Notes: generated from the letters alone by a model not told the origin. A DNA stretch of 64,000 nucleotides from JBDSZL01 sp039925145 (GCA_039925145.1 JBDSZL010000047.1:10435-74434); one strand, 5' to 3'. Positions 51,439 through 60,312 are shown, numbered from the stretch's first letter. Program-made: numbers and translations.

Positions 51439-52107
51439 CTAAAACTGGTAGCCGCCGCCGATGACCAACCGCGCGATGTTCGTGCGCTGGTCGCCGCCTC
51501 TGCTGCTCAGCAGGCGGGCGCTGGCGTCGCCGAACCACGTGCCGCGACGAAGAATCACGCCAACAGCCATTTCGGCCGCGAAGTCGTTCGACTCGCCGAT
51601 TACGTCGCGCCCGAGCGTGACGCCGTACTGCGCCGCCGCATCGGTAATGTCCGTGCCCTGCAGCCGGAGCGTCGGTTTCAACGTGGTGTGGCTGCCGCCG
51701 AGCGTCACCATCACATACGGCTCGAGTCGCATCTCCTGTTCGAACACCCAGCGGACGCCCAGTCCGCCGTAGCGCGTCTTGGCTGTCAGGTCGCTGGACG
51801 CGTCGGTATTCTGCCTCTGGCCGATGTATGTGGCGAGCGTTGCGACCTTGTCGAGCTGCCGCCGGCTCACCGCGTTGCCAATCCACGCGAGTTCGCCCAC
51901 CGCGTCGAGATTGCGCCACACGCGGCGTCCGCCCTCGAGCCCGCCGGTCGCGGAAAAGCTATCCACCACAGCGGTCCCGATATTGGCCCCCACGTACCAA
52001 AGCGAGCCGACTCCAGCGGAGCTGGCAGGTGCCGGCGTCTGCGCGCTCGCAGGCGCGGCCCAGAGGGCCAGGGACATCATCAGGATTACTCCGCACGTGC
52101 GCTTCAT
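51439..52107 (-). CDS. Predicted outer-membrane beta-barrel protein
   Basis: The 222-residue protein starts at ATG 52107, with GGAGGAG upstream and a signal peptide ending near APASA. Strand-like segments (GGLGVRWVFEQEMRLEPYVMVTLG, FAAEMAVGVILRRGTWF) and a C-terminal aromatic end (VIGGGYQF) are typical of small OmpA-like or outer-membrane barrels. Function is unknown. Its neighbours are membrane and glycosyltransferase genes, so it may belong to the glycan export route (inference). Confidence 0.72.
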   Translation of the reverse strand: MKRTCGVILMMSLALWAAPASAQTPAPASSAGVGSLWYVGANIGTAVVDSFSATGGLEGGRRVWRNLDAVGELAWIGNAVSRRQLDKVATLATYIGQRQNTDASSDLTAKTRYGGLGVRWVFEQEMRLEPYVMVTLGGSHTTLKPTLRLQGTDITDAAAQYGVTLGRDVIGESNDFAAEMAVGVILRRGTWFGDASARLLSSRGGDQRTNIARLVIGGGYQF

Positions 52108-52192
52108 CAAACACTCCTCCACTGTCGGACCGGCTCGCCGATCGGATGGCGGGCCGAACAATTCGGACCCATGGTAACAGACAGATTCGAGC

Positions 52193-53155
52193 TTAACTGT
52201 CTTCGTCGCGCTCGAGAATTTGTCGAATCGCGTAGACCGGTTTGTTCTGCGATTCGTGATAGGTGCGGGCCTGCATCTCGGCCAGAAGGCCGACGGTGAC
52301 GAATTGCACGCCCGTGATCATCAGGAGAATGGAGACCGAGAGCAACGGCCGGTTGCCGATCGCCTCTTCGTACATGAACTTGACGTAGGCCAGATAGCCG
52401 AGGAGCAACCCTCCGAGGGCGCCAATCGCCAATCCCATCACGCCGAACATCTGCAAGGGCCGTGTCGAGTAGCTGAGCAGGAACTTTACCGTGACCAGGT
52501 CGAGCACGACCCTGATCGTGCGCGAGATGCCGTACTTGGATCGGCCATGGATTCGGGCGCGGTGGTTGACGGGCTGTTCGGCGATCCGGACGCCCATCTC
52601 GCTCGCCAGCGCGGGCAGGAACCGGTGCAGTTCCCCATACAGTCGGAGCGGCTTGACGACCTCGGCGCGGAAGACCTTCAGTGAGCAGCCGTAGTCGTTC
52701 AGGCGCACACCGGTCGACCACGAGATGAGCCTGTTGGCCAACATGGACGGCAGACGACGGTTAATCCACGCGTCCTTTCGATTCTTGCGCCACCCGCAGA
52801 CGATGTCGAAGCCGTCTCGCTCGAGCCGATCCACCAGCGCGGGGATATCGGCGGGATCGTTTTGCAGGTCCCCATCGGATGTGACGATGAGCCGCCCGCG
52901 CGCGGCCGCAAAGCCAGCGGCAAACGCGGCCGTCTGTCCGAAGTTGCGACGGAACTGGATGACCCGCAGCCGCGCGTCGCGCGCCTGCAGCCGTCCCAGA
53001 ATCTCGAACGAGTCGTCGCGGCTGCCGTCATCCACCAGGATGAGCTCGTACGGCCGGCCCCAGCGCGAAAGCGTGTCGGTGAGCTCGCGATAGAGCGCGT
53101 CGACGTTCAACGCCTCGTTGTACACCGGGATCACGACGGAGATATGTGGGGTCAC
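52193..53155 (-). CDS. Glycosyltransferase family 2 with C-terminal TM pair (DPM1/GtrB-like)
   Basis: The 320-residue protein starts with GTG (53155) and has VIPVYNEALNVDALYRELTD, LILVDDGSRDDSFEIL and the metal motif TSDGDLQNDPADIPAL. Two membrane helices near residues 225-285 anchor it. This fits enzymes that make polyprenyl-phosphate sugars (glucose, mannose or aminoarabinose), such as GtrB, ArnC or DPM1 type. Those products are the donors needed by the GT-C enzymes in this locus. It lies 15 bases after the DedA-like gene. Confidence 0.88.
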   Translation of the reverse strand: MTPHISVVIPVYNEALNVDALYRELTDTLSRWGRPYELILVDDGSRDDSFEILGRLQARDARLRVIQFRRNFGQTAAFAAGFAAARGRLIVTSDGDLQNDPADIPALVDRLERDGFDIVCGWRKNRKDAWINRRLPSMLANRLISWSTGVRLNDYGCSLKVFRAEVVKPLRLYGELHRFLPALASEMGVRIAEQPVNHRARIHGRSKYGISRTIRVVLDLVTVKFLLSYSTRPLQMFGVMGLAIGALGGLLLGYLAYVKFMYEEAIGNRPLLSVSILLMITGVQFVTVGLLAEMQARTYHESQNKPVYAIRQILERDEDS

Positions 53156-53170
53156 GGGGTGGCTGCCATT

Positions 53171-53791
53171 CTACTGTGCAGTGTTACCCTGCCGCCGGCG
53201 CCACACCAGCACCGCAATTCCGACGACGAGCACGCCGCCAGCCAGCCACATCGAGATAGCGGGCAGATTGTTGCGGATGTAGACGCTGGCCTGTTCGCCA
53301 TACATATAGGCCAGCCAGGCCGTCGCGCCATAGCGGAACCCGCGACCGAGCGTCACCGCGATGAGGAACGTGCGCGGTTTGATGTCCGCGATACCGGCCA
53401 GCAGAACGAACAGCTTGAACGGCATCGGTGGCGGCAACAGTGACGGCACGATGATCGCCAGAAGACCAAAACGCCGGAACAGCCGGAGGCCGCCCTCGAT
53501 GTGGTTCGCCCGGAACTTGCGCCGGAGGAAGGCCTCTCCACCTTTGCGTCCGACGGAGTACAACGCAAAACAACCCGCGACCGATCCGAGCGTCGTCATG
53601 GCGGCGAAGTACAGCCACTCGGACGGGGTCTTCACGGTCAGGATGATCACGAGCGCATCGCTCGCTTCTGGTAGCGACAGGAATGATGAGTCGAAGAACG
53701 CGATGAGGGTGAGCCCGGGGCCGCCCAGTCGCTCGGCGATCGGCTCGACGATCGCGATCAGGCGCTGCAGCAGCGCGGCGAGATGATGCAT
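53171..53791 (-). CDS. DedA/YqaA-type membrane protein
   Basis: The 206-residue protein has a membrane domain with FFDSSFLSLPEASDALVIIL, YFAAMTTLGSVAGCFALYSVGRKGG and LLPPPMPFKLFVLLAGIADI, which match the YqaA branch of the DedA/SNARE-associated family. These proteins are proposed to act as lipid scramblases or undecaprenyl-phosphate transporters. Such a role would fit a glycan locus that uses polyprenyl carriers. It starts at ATG 53791 and lies 15 bases upstream of the GT2 gene. Confidence 0.8.
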   Translation of the reverse strand: MHHLAALLQRLIAIVEPIAERLGGPGLTLIAFFDSSFLSLPEASDALVIILTVKTPSEWLYFAAMTTLGSVAGCFALYSVGRKGGEAFLRRKFRANHIEGGLRLFRRFGLLAIIVPSLLPPPMPFKLFVLLAGIADIKPRTFLIAVTLGRGFRYGATAWLAYMYGEQASVYIRNNLPAISMWLAGGVLVVGIAVLVWRRRQGNTAQ

Positions 53792-53792
53792 C

Positions 53793-53798
53793 TACAAT
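53793..53798 (+). promoter_or_regulatory. -10-like box close to a start codon
   Basis: TACAAT (five of six matches) ends 12 bases before the ATG of the 53811 gene. It lies between two divergent genes. No clear -35 is present. Confidence 0.3.
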
Positions 53799-53810
53799 GA
53801 GGTCGGCCGC

Positions 53811-55328
53811 ATGACGCAGGACAACCGCACGATTATAGCCGAGCCCATACTGGCTTCGCCTCGCGTGGCCGCAGCGCTCCTGGTGGCCGCGATCATCCTC
53901 GGGACTGCGGCCGCGGTGTTCTATGCACATGCACACCTGACGCTGAGTCACTACGATGCGCGCGCGCACCTCGTCGTTGCACGGCGCGTCACCGACAGCC
54001 TGACGCCCGGATGGCGGCAAATCGGCGCGGTGTGGCTGCCGCTGCCTCATGTGATTGGGATACTGCCGCTGCAATCCGACTGGGCGTACCGGACGGGATA
54101 CCCGATGGTGGCGGTCTCCATTCTCTCGCTGGCGTTGGGACTGGCGCTGGCGGGCACGTACCTCGCGCGCGTCACGCGCTCAAGGGCGGCGGCGCTCGTC
54201 GGGCCGGCGGTGATCCTGGCCAATCCGAACGTGCTGTATCTGCAGAGCACGCCGATGACCGAGCCGCTGCTGATTGGGCTCTCTCTGGCGGCGCTGGCAG
54301 CCGTCGACGCGTGGTGTCGGCAGAGCACGCCAGACCGTCGTCGTGTGGCCGGCGGCGTCCTGTTCCTCCTGACATTAACCCGCTACGAGGGGTGGTGCAT
54401 CGCTATGACGCTCGTGGCCCTTGCCGCGCTCGTCCGGTGGCGGGCGCGGGAGCCCGGTGTGTTCGCGCTGGCGCCGTACGTGGTCTCGGCGGTGGTGTTG
54501 TTCGTGGCGCTCAGTCGCGCATCAACCGGTGAGTGGTTCGTGTCGTCAGGATTCTTTGTACCCGACAATCCGGCCCTGTCGCATCCACTCGAAGCGCTGA
54601 GGCAGGTTGTCGCGTCACTGGCCGATCTCAGCAGCCACACGCTGTTGATGGTGGCGGCTGTGGGCGTGCTGCTCGTGCTGGCCGCGGCCGCGCGCTCTGT
54701 CACGGCCCTCCTGCCGCTGAGCCTGCTGAGCGCCGGGGCGCTTCCGCTGTTCGCGTTCGTGCAAGGGCATCCTCTCCGCGTCAGGTACATGGTGCCGCTT
54801 GTCGCAGCCAGCGGCATCATGGCCGCGTTTGCCGTCGCGTCCGTGCCGCGGCGGGCTCGGGGCGTGGCCGCAGCCGTTCTGTTGGTCGTCACGTGCCTGG
54901 AACGGTCGCCGATCGATTCCCACGCCCCGATGGTGACGGAGGCGCAATGGGAGACGCCGTTCCGTCTGGGACGCCAGGAGGTGACCCGGTATCTCGCGGG
55001 CGTGTACGACGGCACGCCCATCCTGGCGAGCATGGGCTCGCTCGGACACTACATGCAGGAGGCGTCAGGCGGCGGGCTGAACATCAGGAACTTCGTGCAC
55101 GAGGGAAACGGCGATCTCTGGCAGGCGGCCACGCGCGCGCCACGACGCTACGTGAACTGGGTCCTGATTGAGGAACGGGCCGAAGGCGGCGACATGCTGG
55201 CGGCTCGAGCGCATGAAGACGCGAACTTTCTGGATGGCTTCACGCGCGCCGCGTCGGGGGGCGGTCTGGTCCTGTACCGCAAGATCCTCGACGTCTCCGA
55301 CGCGAAGCTAGAACCTGACGAGAAATGA
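53811..55328 (+). CDS. GT-C-like membrane glycosyltransferase
   Basis: The 505-residue protein has about 11 membrane helices and a soluble C-terminus. Its first loop has the acidic HYDARAHLVVARRV motif (Asp49), the position of the catalytic residue in GT39-like enzymes. TGYPMVAVSILSLALGLALAG and MTEPLLIGLSLAALAAVDAW continue the fold. Substrate is unknown. The 3' end overlaps the opposing barrel gene by 21 bases. It lies only 19 bases from the divergent DedA-like gene. Confidence 0.7.
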   Translation: MTQDNRTIIAEPILASPRVAAALLVAAIILGTAAAVFYAHAHLTLSHYDARAHLVVARRVTDSLTPGWRQIGAVWLPLPHVIGILPLQSDWAYRTGYPMVAVSILSLALGLALAGTYLARVTRSRAAALVGPAVILANPNVLYLQSTPMTEPLLIGLSLAALAAVDAWCRQSTPDRRRVAGGVLFLLTLTRYEGWCIAMTLVALAALVRWRAREPGVFALAPYVVSAVVLFVALSRASTGEWFVSSGFFVPDNPALSHPLEALRQVVASLADLSSHTLLMVAAVGVLLVLAAAARSVTALLPLSLLSAGALPLFAFVQGHPLRVRYMVPLVAASGIMAAFAVASVPRRARGVAAAVLLVVTCLERSPIDSHAPMVTEAQWETPFRLGRQEVTRYLAGVYDGTPILASMGSLGHYMQEASGGGLNIRNFVHEGNGDLWQAATRAPRRYVNWVLIEERAEGGDMLAARAHEDANFLDGFTRAASGGGLVLYRKILDVSDAKLEPDEK

Positions 55329-56051
55329 GAAGTTCAATTCCCCGCCGCTGAGATCGATCTTCTCTGCGAGAAACCCTTTGTCGATCCCGCCGGTCTTGCC
55401 CGCGCCGAACTGGTAGCGCCCCTCGACCGCCATGCCGTAGACATCTCCACCAATCGGAAACCGGACACCGCCGAGCAGCAGGCCGCCAAGGGTAGACCCG
55501 CTCGTCGTGTAGCGGTTACTGAAGATGTCGAGCGTGTTGGTGTCGATGAAGTCGCCGCTTTCGCTGTAACGATAGTTGAGCAGCGAGACTCCGGCACCGA
55601 CGTACGGCTGGACGTCACCGGGCCGGCCAAACGGCAGAAACCGCACGACACCCGTGACGGGCACGATCTGTAGCTTCAGCTGTTGCTCGACCTCGAGCCC
55701 GCGAGGATCGACGAGATCGAGATACACCGTCGGCACCGTCTTGCGGTAGAACCCGAGGCCCGCGCCGACCTCCACGTGGTCGCCAAAGGCGATGTTCCAC
55801 TCGCCGAAGAGGCGGCCCCCGCGAAAGTCTTTGACGTCGAACGCCAGCGCATCGGAGAAGTTCGGCAACGATGGGATCGCCTCGCCAAAGTAGTTTCGGA
55901 CGAGCACATCGCCCTGCGTCCGGGAATCGAGCCCTCGAGGCATGAACAGACCGGCGCCGAGTTGCAGCGAGTGGACCAACTGCGCGGAGGCCGGCACGGC
56001 GGTCACGAGTGTCGTCAGAGCGAGAGTGGCGGTGCAGATGAGTGCGCGCAT
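55308..56051 (-). CDS. Predicted outer-membrane beta-barrel protein
   Basis: The 247-residue protein is taken from ATG 56051, with AGGAG upstream and a signal peptide ending VPASA. Repeated amphipathic strands (GGRLFGEWNIAFGDHVEVGAG, VGAGVSLLNYRYSESGDF) and the end LNFSFLVRF fit an outer-membrane barrel. The family is not recognised. An upstream in-frame extension to 56282 lacks a signal and is rejected. The 3' end overlaps the opposing GT-C gene. Confidence 0.7.
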   Translation of the reverse strand: MRALICTATLALTTLVTAVPASAQLVHSLQLGAGLFMPRGLDSRTQGDVLVRNYFGEAIPSLPNFSDALAFDVKDFRGGRLFGEWNIAFGDHVEVGAGLGFYRKTVPTVYLDLVDPRGLEVEQQLKLQIVPVTGVVRFLPFGRPGDVQPYVGAGVSLLNYRYSESGDFIDTNTLDIFSNRYTTSGSTLGGLLLGGVRFPIGGDVYGMAVEGRYQFGAGKTGGIDKGFLAEKIDLSGGELNFSFLVRF

Positions 56052-56181
56052 GAGAGCTCCTGGGACAGGGGAACTGCACGCAGTGACAGCAGGAAGGGTG
56101 CCAAGCGAGGCGTGAGCCCGCCCACTGCACGGATGGGTCAGGCGTGGTGTGAAGGCAGCCGTGCGTCCACGGCCGAGTACA

Positions 56182-56985
56182 TCACGCGCGGCCGCGCACC
56201 TGATCGATGAGGCCCTGCATCTTGGGATGCAGCACCCCATTGGATGCGATGATGTGCCCGGCGAAGACGTCGAGCGGCTCACCGCCGAGCCCGCTGACGT
56301 GACCTCCTGCTTCCCGAAGAATCACGGCCCCGGCTGCGATGTCCCACGGCTGGATCCGCTCTTCCCAATAGCCGTCGAGCCGCCCGGCCGCGACGTAGCA
56401 CATGTCGAGCGCCGCCGATCCCAACCGCCGCACAGCCTGAGCTTCCCGGAGAAACGCGTCGAAGACATCGACAGGGCGGTGACGGGCGTCGCGAACAGTA
56501 TAGGGAAAGCCGGTGCACAGCATCGCGTCGACCAGTTCGGTGCATCCAGAGACACTGATACGCGTGCCGTTCAGGCGCGCGCCCTGCCCCGACTCCGCTG
56601 TGAACAGCTCCTCACCCATCGGATCGTAGACGACGCCGATCGCGAGAGTGCCCTCGATCTCGAGCGCGATCGACACGCAGAACAGCGCCAGCCCATGCGC
56701 GAAGTTGGTAGTGCCGTCGACCGGGTCGATGATCCACTGGTACGGTGCCTCGGTGCGTGGCGATCCGGCCGCGTTCTCCTCGCCGATCACACCGTGCGCA
56801 GGGAAGCGGCTGGCAATCAGCTCGCGGAACATCCGCTCGGCTTCGAGGTCGGCGGCCGTGACCAGATCGATGCGGCCCTTTTTCTGAATGCGTGGATTCT
56901 GTCTGAAATAGCGTCGGTGAATACGCCCCGCCGCCAGGGCGCCTTCAACGGCGGTGGCGAGCAACAGGGGATCGAGCGGCGCCAA
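56182..56985 (-). CDS. Inositol-monophosphatase-family phosphatase (SuhB-like)
   Basis: The 267-residue protein has the metal-binding GEEN (Glu69-Glu70), WIIDPVDGTTNFAHG (Asp87, Asp90) and WDIAAG motifs of the FIG/IMPase family. It removes phosphate from inositol-1-phosphate or related sugar phosphates; SuhB members also act in RNA regulation. The start codon is TTG at 56985, directly after the TGA of the RsbW-like gene (TGATTG), so the two are likely one transcript. Confidence 0.9.
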   Translation of the reverse strand: MAPLDPLLLATAVEGALAAGRIHRRYFRQNPRIQKKGRIDLVTAADLEAERMFRELIASRFPAHGVIGEENAAGSPRTEAPYQWIIDPVDGTTNFAHGLALFCVSIALEIEGTLAIGVVYDPMGEELFTAESGQGARLNGTRISVSGCTELVDAMLCTGFPYTVRDARHRPVDVFDAFLREAQAVRRLGSAALDMCYVAAGRLDGYWEERIQPWDIAAGAVILREAGGHVSGLGGEPLDVFAGHIIASNGVLHPKMQGLIDQVRGRA

Positions 56986-57423
56986 TCAGGACGCCAGTTT
57001 CTTGCACATGCGCACGGCCGTTCCGCCCTCGGGCCGACGGCCAATCGTGACGTCGTCCATGAAATTGCGCATGAAGAAGATGCCGCGGCCGCTCGACTTC
57101 AGCACGTTCTCGGGTTCGAGGGGATTGGCCACCGAGGCGGGATCGAAACCGTCGCCCTCGTCCATGACCTTCACCACGAACTGCTCGGGCTTGGCACGCG
57201 GTTCCAGCATAAACTCGATGGTCACGTGTTTGGCCCGGTCCTCGTGGTTGCCATGCTTGATGGCGTTGATGACCGATTCGCGCACCGCGACGCTGACCCA
57301 GTGTGTGGCGTCTTCGTCGAGCCCGGCGAGCGCCGAGAGGCGGTCGCTCAGTACCTGAACAAGGTCGAGCAGCTCAAACGAACTGGGCAGTTCGAGGCGG
57401 ATGAGATGCTGGTCGCTGAGCAT
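56986..57423 (-). CDS. RsbW-like anti-sigma / histidine-kinase-type ATPase
   Basis: The 145-residue protein is a GHKL ATPase of the anti-sigma factor (RsbW/SpoIIAB) type. It has the N box VRESVINAIKHGNH, the G1 motif VMDEGDGFDP and the G2 motif GRGIFFMRNFMDDV. These proteins bind a sigma factor or phosphorylate an anti-anti-sigma factor to control a stress response. No partner sigma or anti-anti-sigma gene is in the window. It is divergent from aroA across a 74-base gap. Confidence 0.88.
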   Translation of the reverse strand: MLSDQHLIRLELPSSFELLDLVQVLSDRLSALAGLDEDATHWVSVAVRESVINAIKHGNHEDRAKHVTIEFMLEPRAKPEQFVVKVMDEGDGFDPASVANPLEPENVLKSSGRGIFFMRNFMDDVTIGRRPEGGTAVRMCKKLAS

Positions 57424-57497
57424 TGGGGCGCCGACTAAGTAACATATTAGGCTCTAGACGTTCAAGAACGGGGCCTTTTTGGGCCTGAGGGTTCAAT

Positions 57498-58826
57498 GTG
57501 ACCGTACATCAGCTGCACGTCCGTCCGGCCGGCGCCGTCCATGGCGCCGTGCCCGTCCCGGGAGATAAGTCGATCTCGCATCGCTACGCGCTACTCGGGG
57601 CGCTCGCCTCCGGCACCACGTCGGTAAATCATCTGGCGCCTGGCGCAGACGTCGCCTCGACGATCGCGTGCCTACGCGGCCTCGGCGTCCACATAGAACA
57701 TATCGGCACGGGAGCCATTCGAATTCACGGGAAGGGACGGGAAGGGCTGGTGATCCCGTCCGGCCCTCTCGATGCCGGCAACTCCGGCACGACCATGCGG
57801 CTGCTGGCGGGGATCCTGGCTGGTTGCTCCTTTCGCACGACGGTCGTGGGCGATGAGTCGCTCTCGAGGCGGCCGATGCGGCGTGTGATCGACCCGCTCG
57901 TGGCAATGGGGGCCACCGTGGAGTCGCGTGACGGCCGCGCTCCCCTGCTGATCGACGGCGGCCATCTGCACCCGATCACGTGGCGCAGTCCGGTGGCGAG
58001 CGCACAGGTCAAGAGTGCCATCATGCTGGCCGCGCTGGCCACCAACGGGACGACGGTCGTCGTGGAACCGATGGCGACCCGGGATCATTCCGAGCGCGCG
58101 TTTCCCGTGTTCGGTCTGACGTCCCAGACGTCCACCGATCCCGCCGTCACGGGCAGCACCGACGGCCTCGCCACCGCGGTTTCGGTAACGGGGCGCCAAT
58201 ACGCGACAGCGCCCGCCGGGACGTTGCACGTGCCCGGCGACCCGTCCACCGCCGCTGTCTGGGCCGCGGCCGCCGCCGCCATTCCCGGGTCGTCGGTGGA
58301 GTTGACGGGCGTCTGTCTCAACCCCCATCGACTCGGGTTCGTGCGCGCGCTCGAGCGCATGGGCGCGGTGGTGGAAACGGACGTGCAGTCGCACGCCGGT
58401 GGAGAATCCGTCGGCGTGCTGCGGATCAGTCATGGCGAGCACCTCGCGACCGTCATCGAGGCCGCCGAGGTCCCAAGCCTGATCGACGAACTCCCGGTGC
58501 TCGCGGCGCGCGCCGCGCTGGGGGGCGGGCTGGAGGTGTCGGGCGCCGGCGAGCTGAGGGTCAAGGAGAGCGACCGCATCAGCGCGCTGGTCACAGGATT
58601 CCGCGCGCTCGGCGTAGACGCGTCGGAGCGGCCGGACGGTTTCATCATTCATGGTTCGACCCGGCCAGCAGGCGGCACGGCGGACGCCGCCGGCGACCAT
58701 CGCCTGGTGATGGCCTTCACGCTGGTGGGGCTCGGCGCGGCCGGCCCGTCCATCGTCACCGACGCTGGCGCCGTCGCGATCTCCTATCCCGATTTCGCCC
58801 TGGACCTGGCGAGACTCACGGCGTGA
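57498..58826 (+). CDS. aroA: 3-phosphoshikimate 1-carboxyvinyltransferase
   Basis: The 442-residue enzyme joins phosphoenolpyruvate to shikimate 3-phosphate in the sixth step of aromatic amino acid synthesis. The N-terminal VPGDKSISHRYALLGALASG, DAGNSGTTMRLLAG, RPMRRVIDPL and DELPVLAARAALG motifs match EPSP synthases. The start is GTG at 57498. The stop overlaps the aroK start (GTGA), so the two pathway genes are co-transcribed. Confidence 0.95.
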   Translation: MTVHQLHVRPAGAVHGAVPVPGDKSISHRYALLGALASGTTSVNHLAPGADVASTIACLRGLGVHIEHIGTGAIRIHGKGREGLVIPSGPLDAGNSGTTMRLLAGILAGCSFRTTVVGDESLSRRPMRRVIDPLVAMGATVESRDGRAPLLIDGGHLHPITWRSPVASAQVKSAIMLAALATNGTTVVVEPMATRDHSERAFPVFGLTSQTSTDPAVTGSTDGLATAVSVTGRQYATAPAGTLHVPGDPSTAAVWAAAAAAIPGSSVELTGVCLNPHRLGFVRALERMGAVVETDVQSHAGGESVGVLRISHGEHLATVIEAAEVPSLIDELPVLAARAALGGGLEVSGAGELRVKESDRISALVTGFRALGVDASERPDGFIIHGSTRPAGGTADAAGDHRLVMAFTLVGLGAAGPSIVTDAGAVAISYPDFALDLARLTA

Positions 58827-59362
58827 CACCCGACAAGATCTACCTGGTAGGTTTCATGGCGGCGGGCAAGAGCACCGCCGCCCGGGCGCTCGCGGCCCGA
58901 CTGCGGTGGCGACACGAGGACGTCGACGATCTGATCGAAAAACGGGAACGTCTGACCGTGAGCGAGATCTTCGCCAAGTCGGGCGAAGCGTACTTCCGCC
59001 AGGTCGAACGCGAAATCCTCCGGCTCCTCCAGCCGTTGCGTCATGTGGTCGTGGCCACTGGCGGGGGAACGTTCGCCGATCCGGAGAATCGGACGGCCAT
59101 CAACCTCGACGGCATCTCGGTGTGGCTCGACGTGCCGTTGCCCGACATCATCGCGCGGATTCCGCTCGATGGCCGTCGCCCGCTTGCTGCCGACCGGGCC
59201 CAGCTCGAACGGCTCTACCTCGCGCGCGTCGATACCTACCGGCTCGCGCACGTTCGCATCAGCGCGTCGCGCCTGCCGACGCACGTCATCGTGGATCGCA
59301 TCCTGGACGCGATCACCGGGTTGCCACCCCTGATCGACGGGCCGGCGCAGCCACTCGGGTAG
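58823..59362 (+). CDS. aroK: Shikimate kinase
   Basis: The 179-residue kinase has the P-loop GFMAAGKST (residues about 10-18), the shikimate-binding DDLIEKR region and the ATGGGTF motif. It phosphorylates shikimate using ATP, the step before aroA. The start is GTG at 58823, overlapping the aroA stop. The C-terminal lid contains RRPLAADRAQLERLYLAR. The following phosphoesterase begins 8 bases after its stop. Confidence 0.94.
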   Translation: MTPDKIYLVGFMAAGKSTAARALAARLRWRHEDVDDLIEKRERLTVSEIFAKSGEAYFRQVEREILRLLQPLRHVVVATGGGTFADPENRTAINLDGISVWLDVPLPDIIARIPLDGRRPLAADRAQLERLYLARVDTYRLAHVRISASRLPTHVIVDRILDAITGLPPLIDGPAQPLG

Positions 59363-59370
59363 GATCGCGC

Positions 59371-60105
59371 GTGCGGTATCTCATCCTCAGCGACGTGCAC
59401 GGCAACATCCAGGCGCTGGATGCGGTGCTGACCGACGCGGCGTCACGAGGGTACGACGCGACGCTCTGCCTCGGCGATCTGGTCGGCTATGGCGGCAGCC
59501 CGCAGGCCGTGCTCGACCGAGTCTCGGCCCTCGATCCCGTCGGGCTGATCCGGGGCAACCACGACAAAGTGTGTGCGGGTCTCGACCCACCCACGTTTTT
59601 CAACGAGCTCGCCCGCCGGGCGATCGAGTGGACGCGAGCGGTCCTCGACCCGGCCGCGCTCGCCGCCCTCGCCACGCTGCAACGCGGACCGCTGCCGATC
59701 GTCGGTGGCCTTGCGATCTGCCACGGCGCGCCGTTCGACGAGGACTATTACATCCTCGATCCGAGCGACGCCGACCGAGCGCTACAGGGACGTACCGGCG
59801 TCTGGCTTTTCGGCCACACGCACGTGCCGGCTGTCTACATCTGCGCGGACGATCTCGGCTGCACGTCGGCGCCGCTCCAGGATCACAGCCCGATGCGCCT
59901 GCCCGACGCCCCGTGTCTCATCAACGTGGGCGCCGTGGGCCAGCCGCGCGATCGCGACCCTCGCGCGTCGTACGGTCTGCTCGATTGGGATGCCAGGACG
60001 ATCGAACTGTGTCGCGTGGTGTACGACATCAAGGGCGCGCAACAGGCAATCGTTCGTGCCGGATTGCCGATGTGGCTGGCCGTGAGGCTCGAGGCCGGAC
60101 AGTAG
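59371..60105 (+). CDS. Metallophosphoesterase (YfcE-like)
   Basis: The 244-residue protein starts with GTG (59371) and has calcineurin-like metal-binding motifs: the double-metal D-x-H in LILSDVHGNIQAL, the GDLVGYGG, GNHD and FGHTHVP blocks, in family order. It resembles YfcE/YmdB-like phosphodiesterases of unknown physiological substrate. It is the third gene of the aroA-aroK plus-strand run. It converges on the 60118 gene, with a 12-base gap. Confidence 0.9.
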   Translation: MRYLILSDVHGNIQALDAVLTDAASRGYDATLCLGDLVGYGGSPQAVLDRVSALDPVGLIRGNHDKVCAGLDPPTFFNELARRAIEWTRAVLDPAALAALATLQRGPLPIVGGLAICHGAPFDEDYYILDPSDADRALQGRTGVWLFGHTHVPAVYICADDLGCTSAPLQDHSPMRLPDAPCLINVGAVGQPRDRDPRASYGLLDWDARTIELCRVVYDIKGAQQAIVRAGLPMWLAVRLEAGQ

Positions 60106-60117
60106 ACGCCGGCCGGA

Positions 60118-60312
60118 CTACGTGCGGGCCGGCTGATCGGGGCGGGAGTCGCGTTCGCGCTTACGCACTTCGCGTTCATCGCGCTTGCGCAGTTCTGCGG
60201 CGTACGCATCGCGCGCGGCGCGCGATCCGAGCACCCAGCCAATCACGATCCCGATCAAGAGGACAGACGGAATGAACAGGAAATGGCTGGAGGGCATTTC
60301 CGAGAAATTCAT
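60118..60312 (-). CDS. Small single-span membrane protein at the end of the ccm operon
   Basis: This 64-residue protein has one membrane helix (FLFIPSVLLIGIVIGWVLG) followed by a charged tail rich in Arg, Lys, Glu and Asp. No family is recognised. Its ATG shares a base with the CcmD stop (TGATG), so it is translated from the ccm mRNA. A role near CcmD is possible but unproven. Confidence 0.65.
   Translation of the reverse strand: MNFSEMPSSHFLFIPSVLLIGIVIGWVLGSRAARDAYAAELRKRDEREVRKRERDSRPDQPART

Noticed and set aside
57455..57485. GGGGCCTTTTTGGGCC as a terminator
   Set aside because: The arms are only four palindromic bases around a T-run; it lacks a stable stem followed by U residues.
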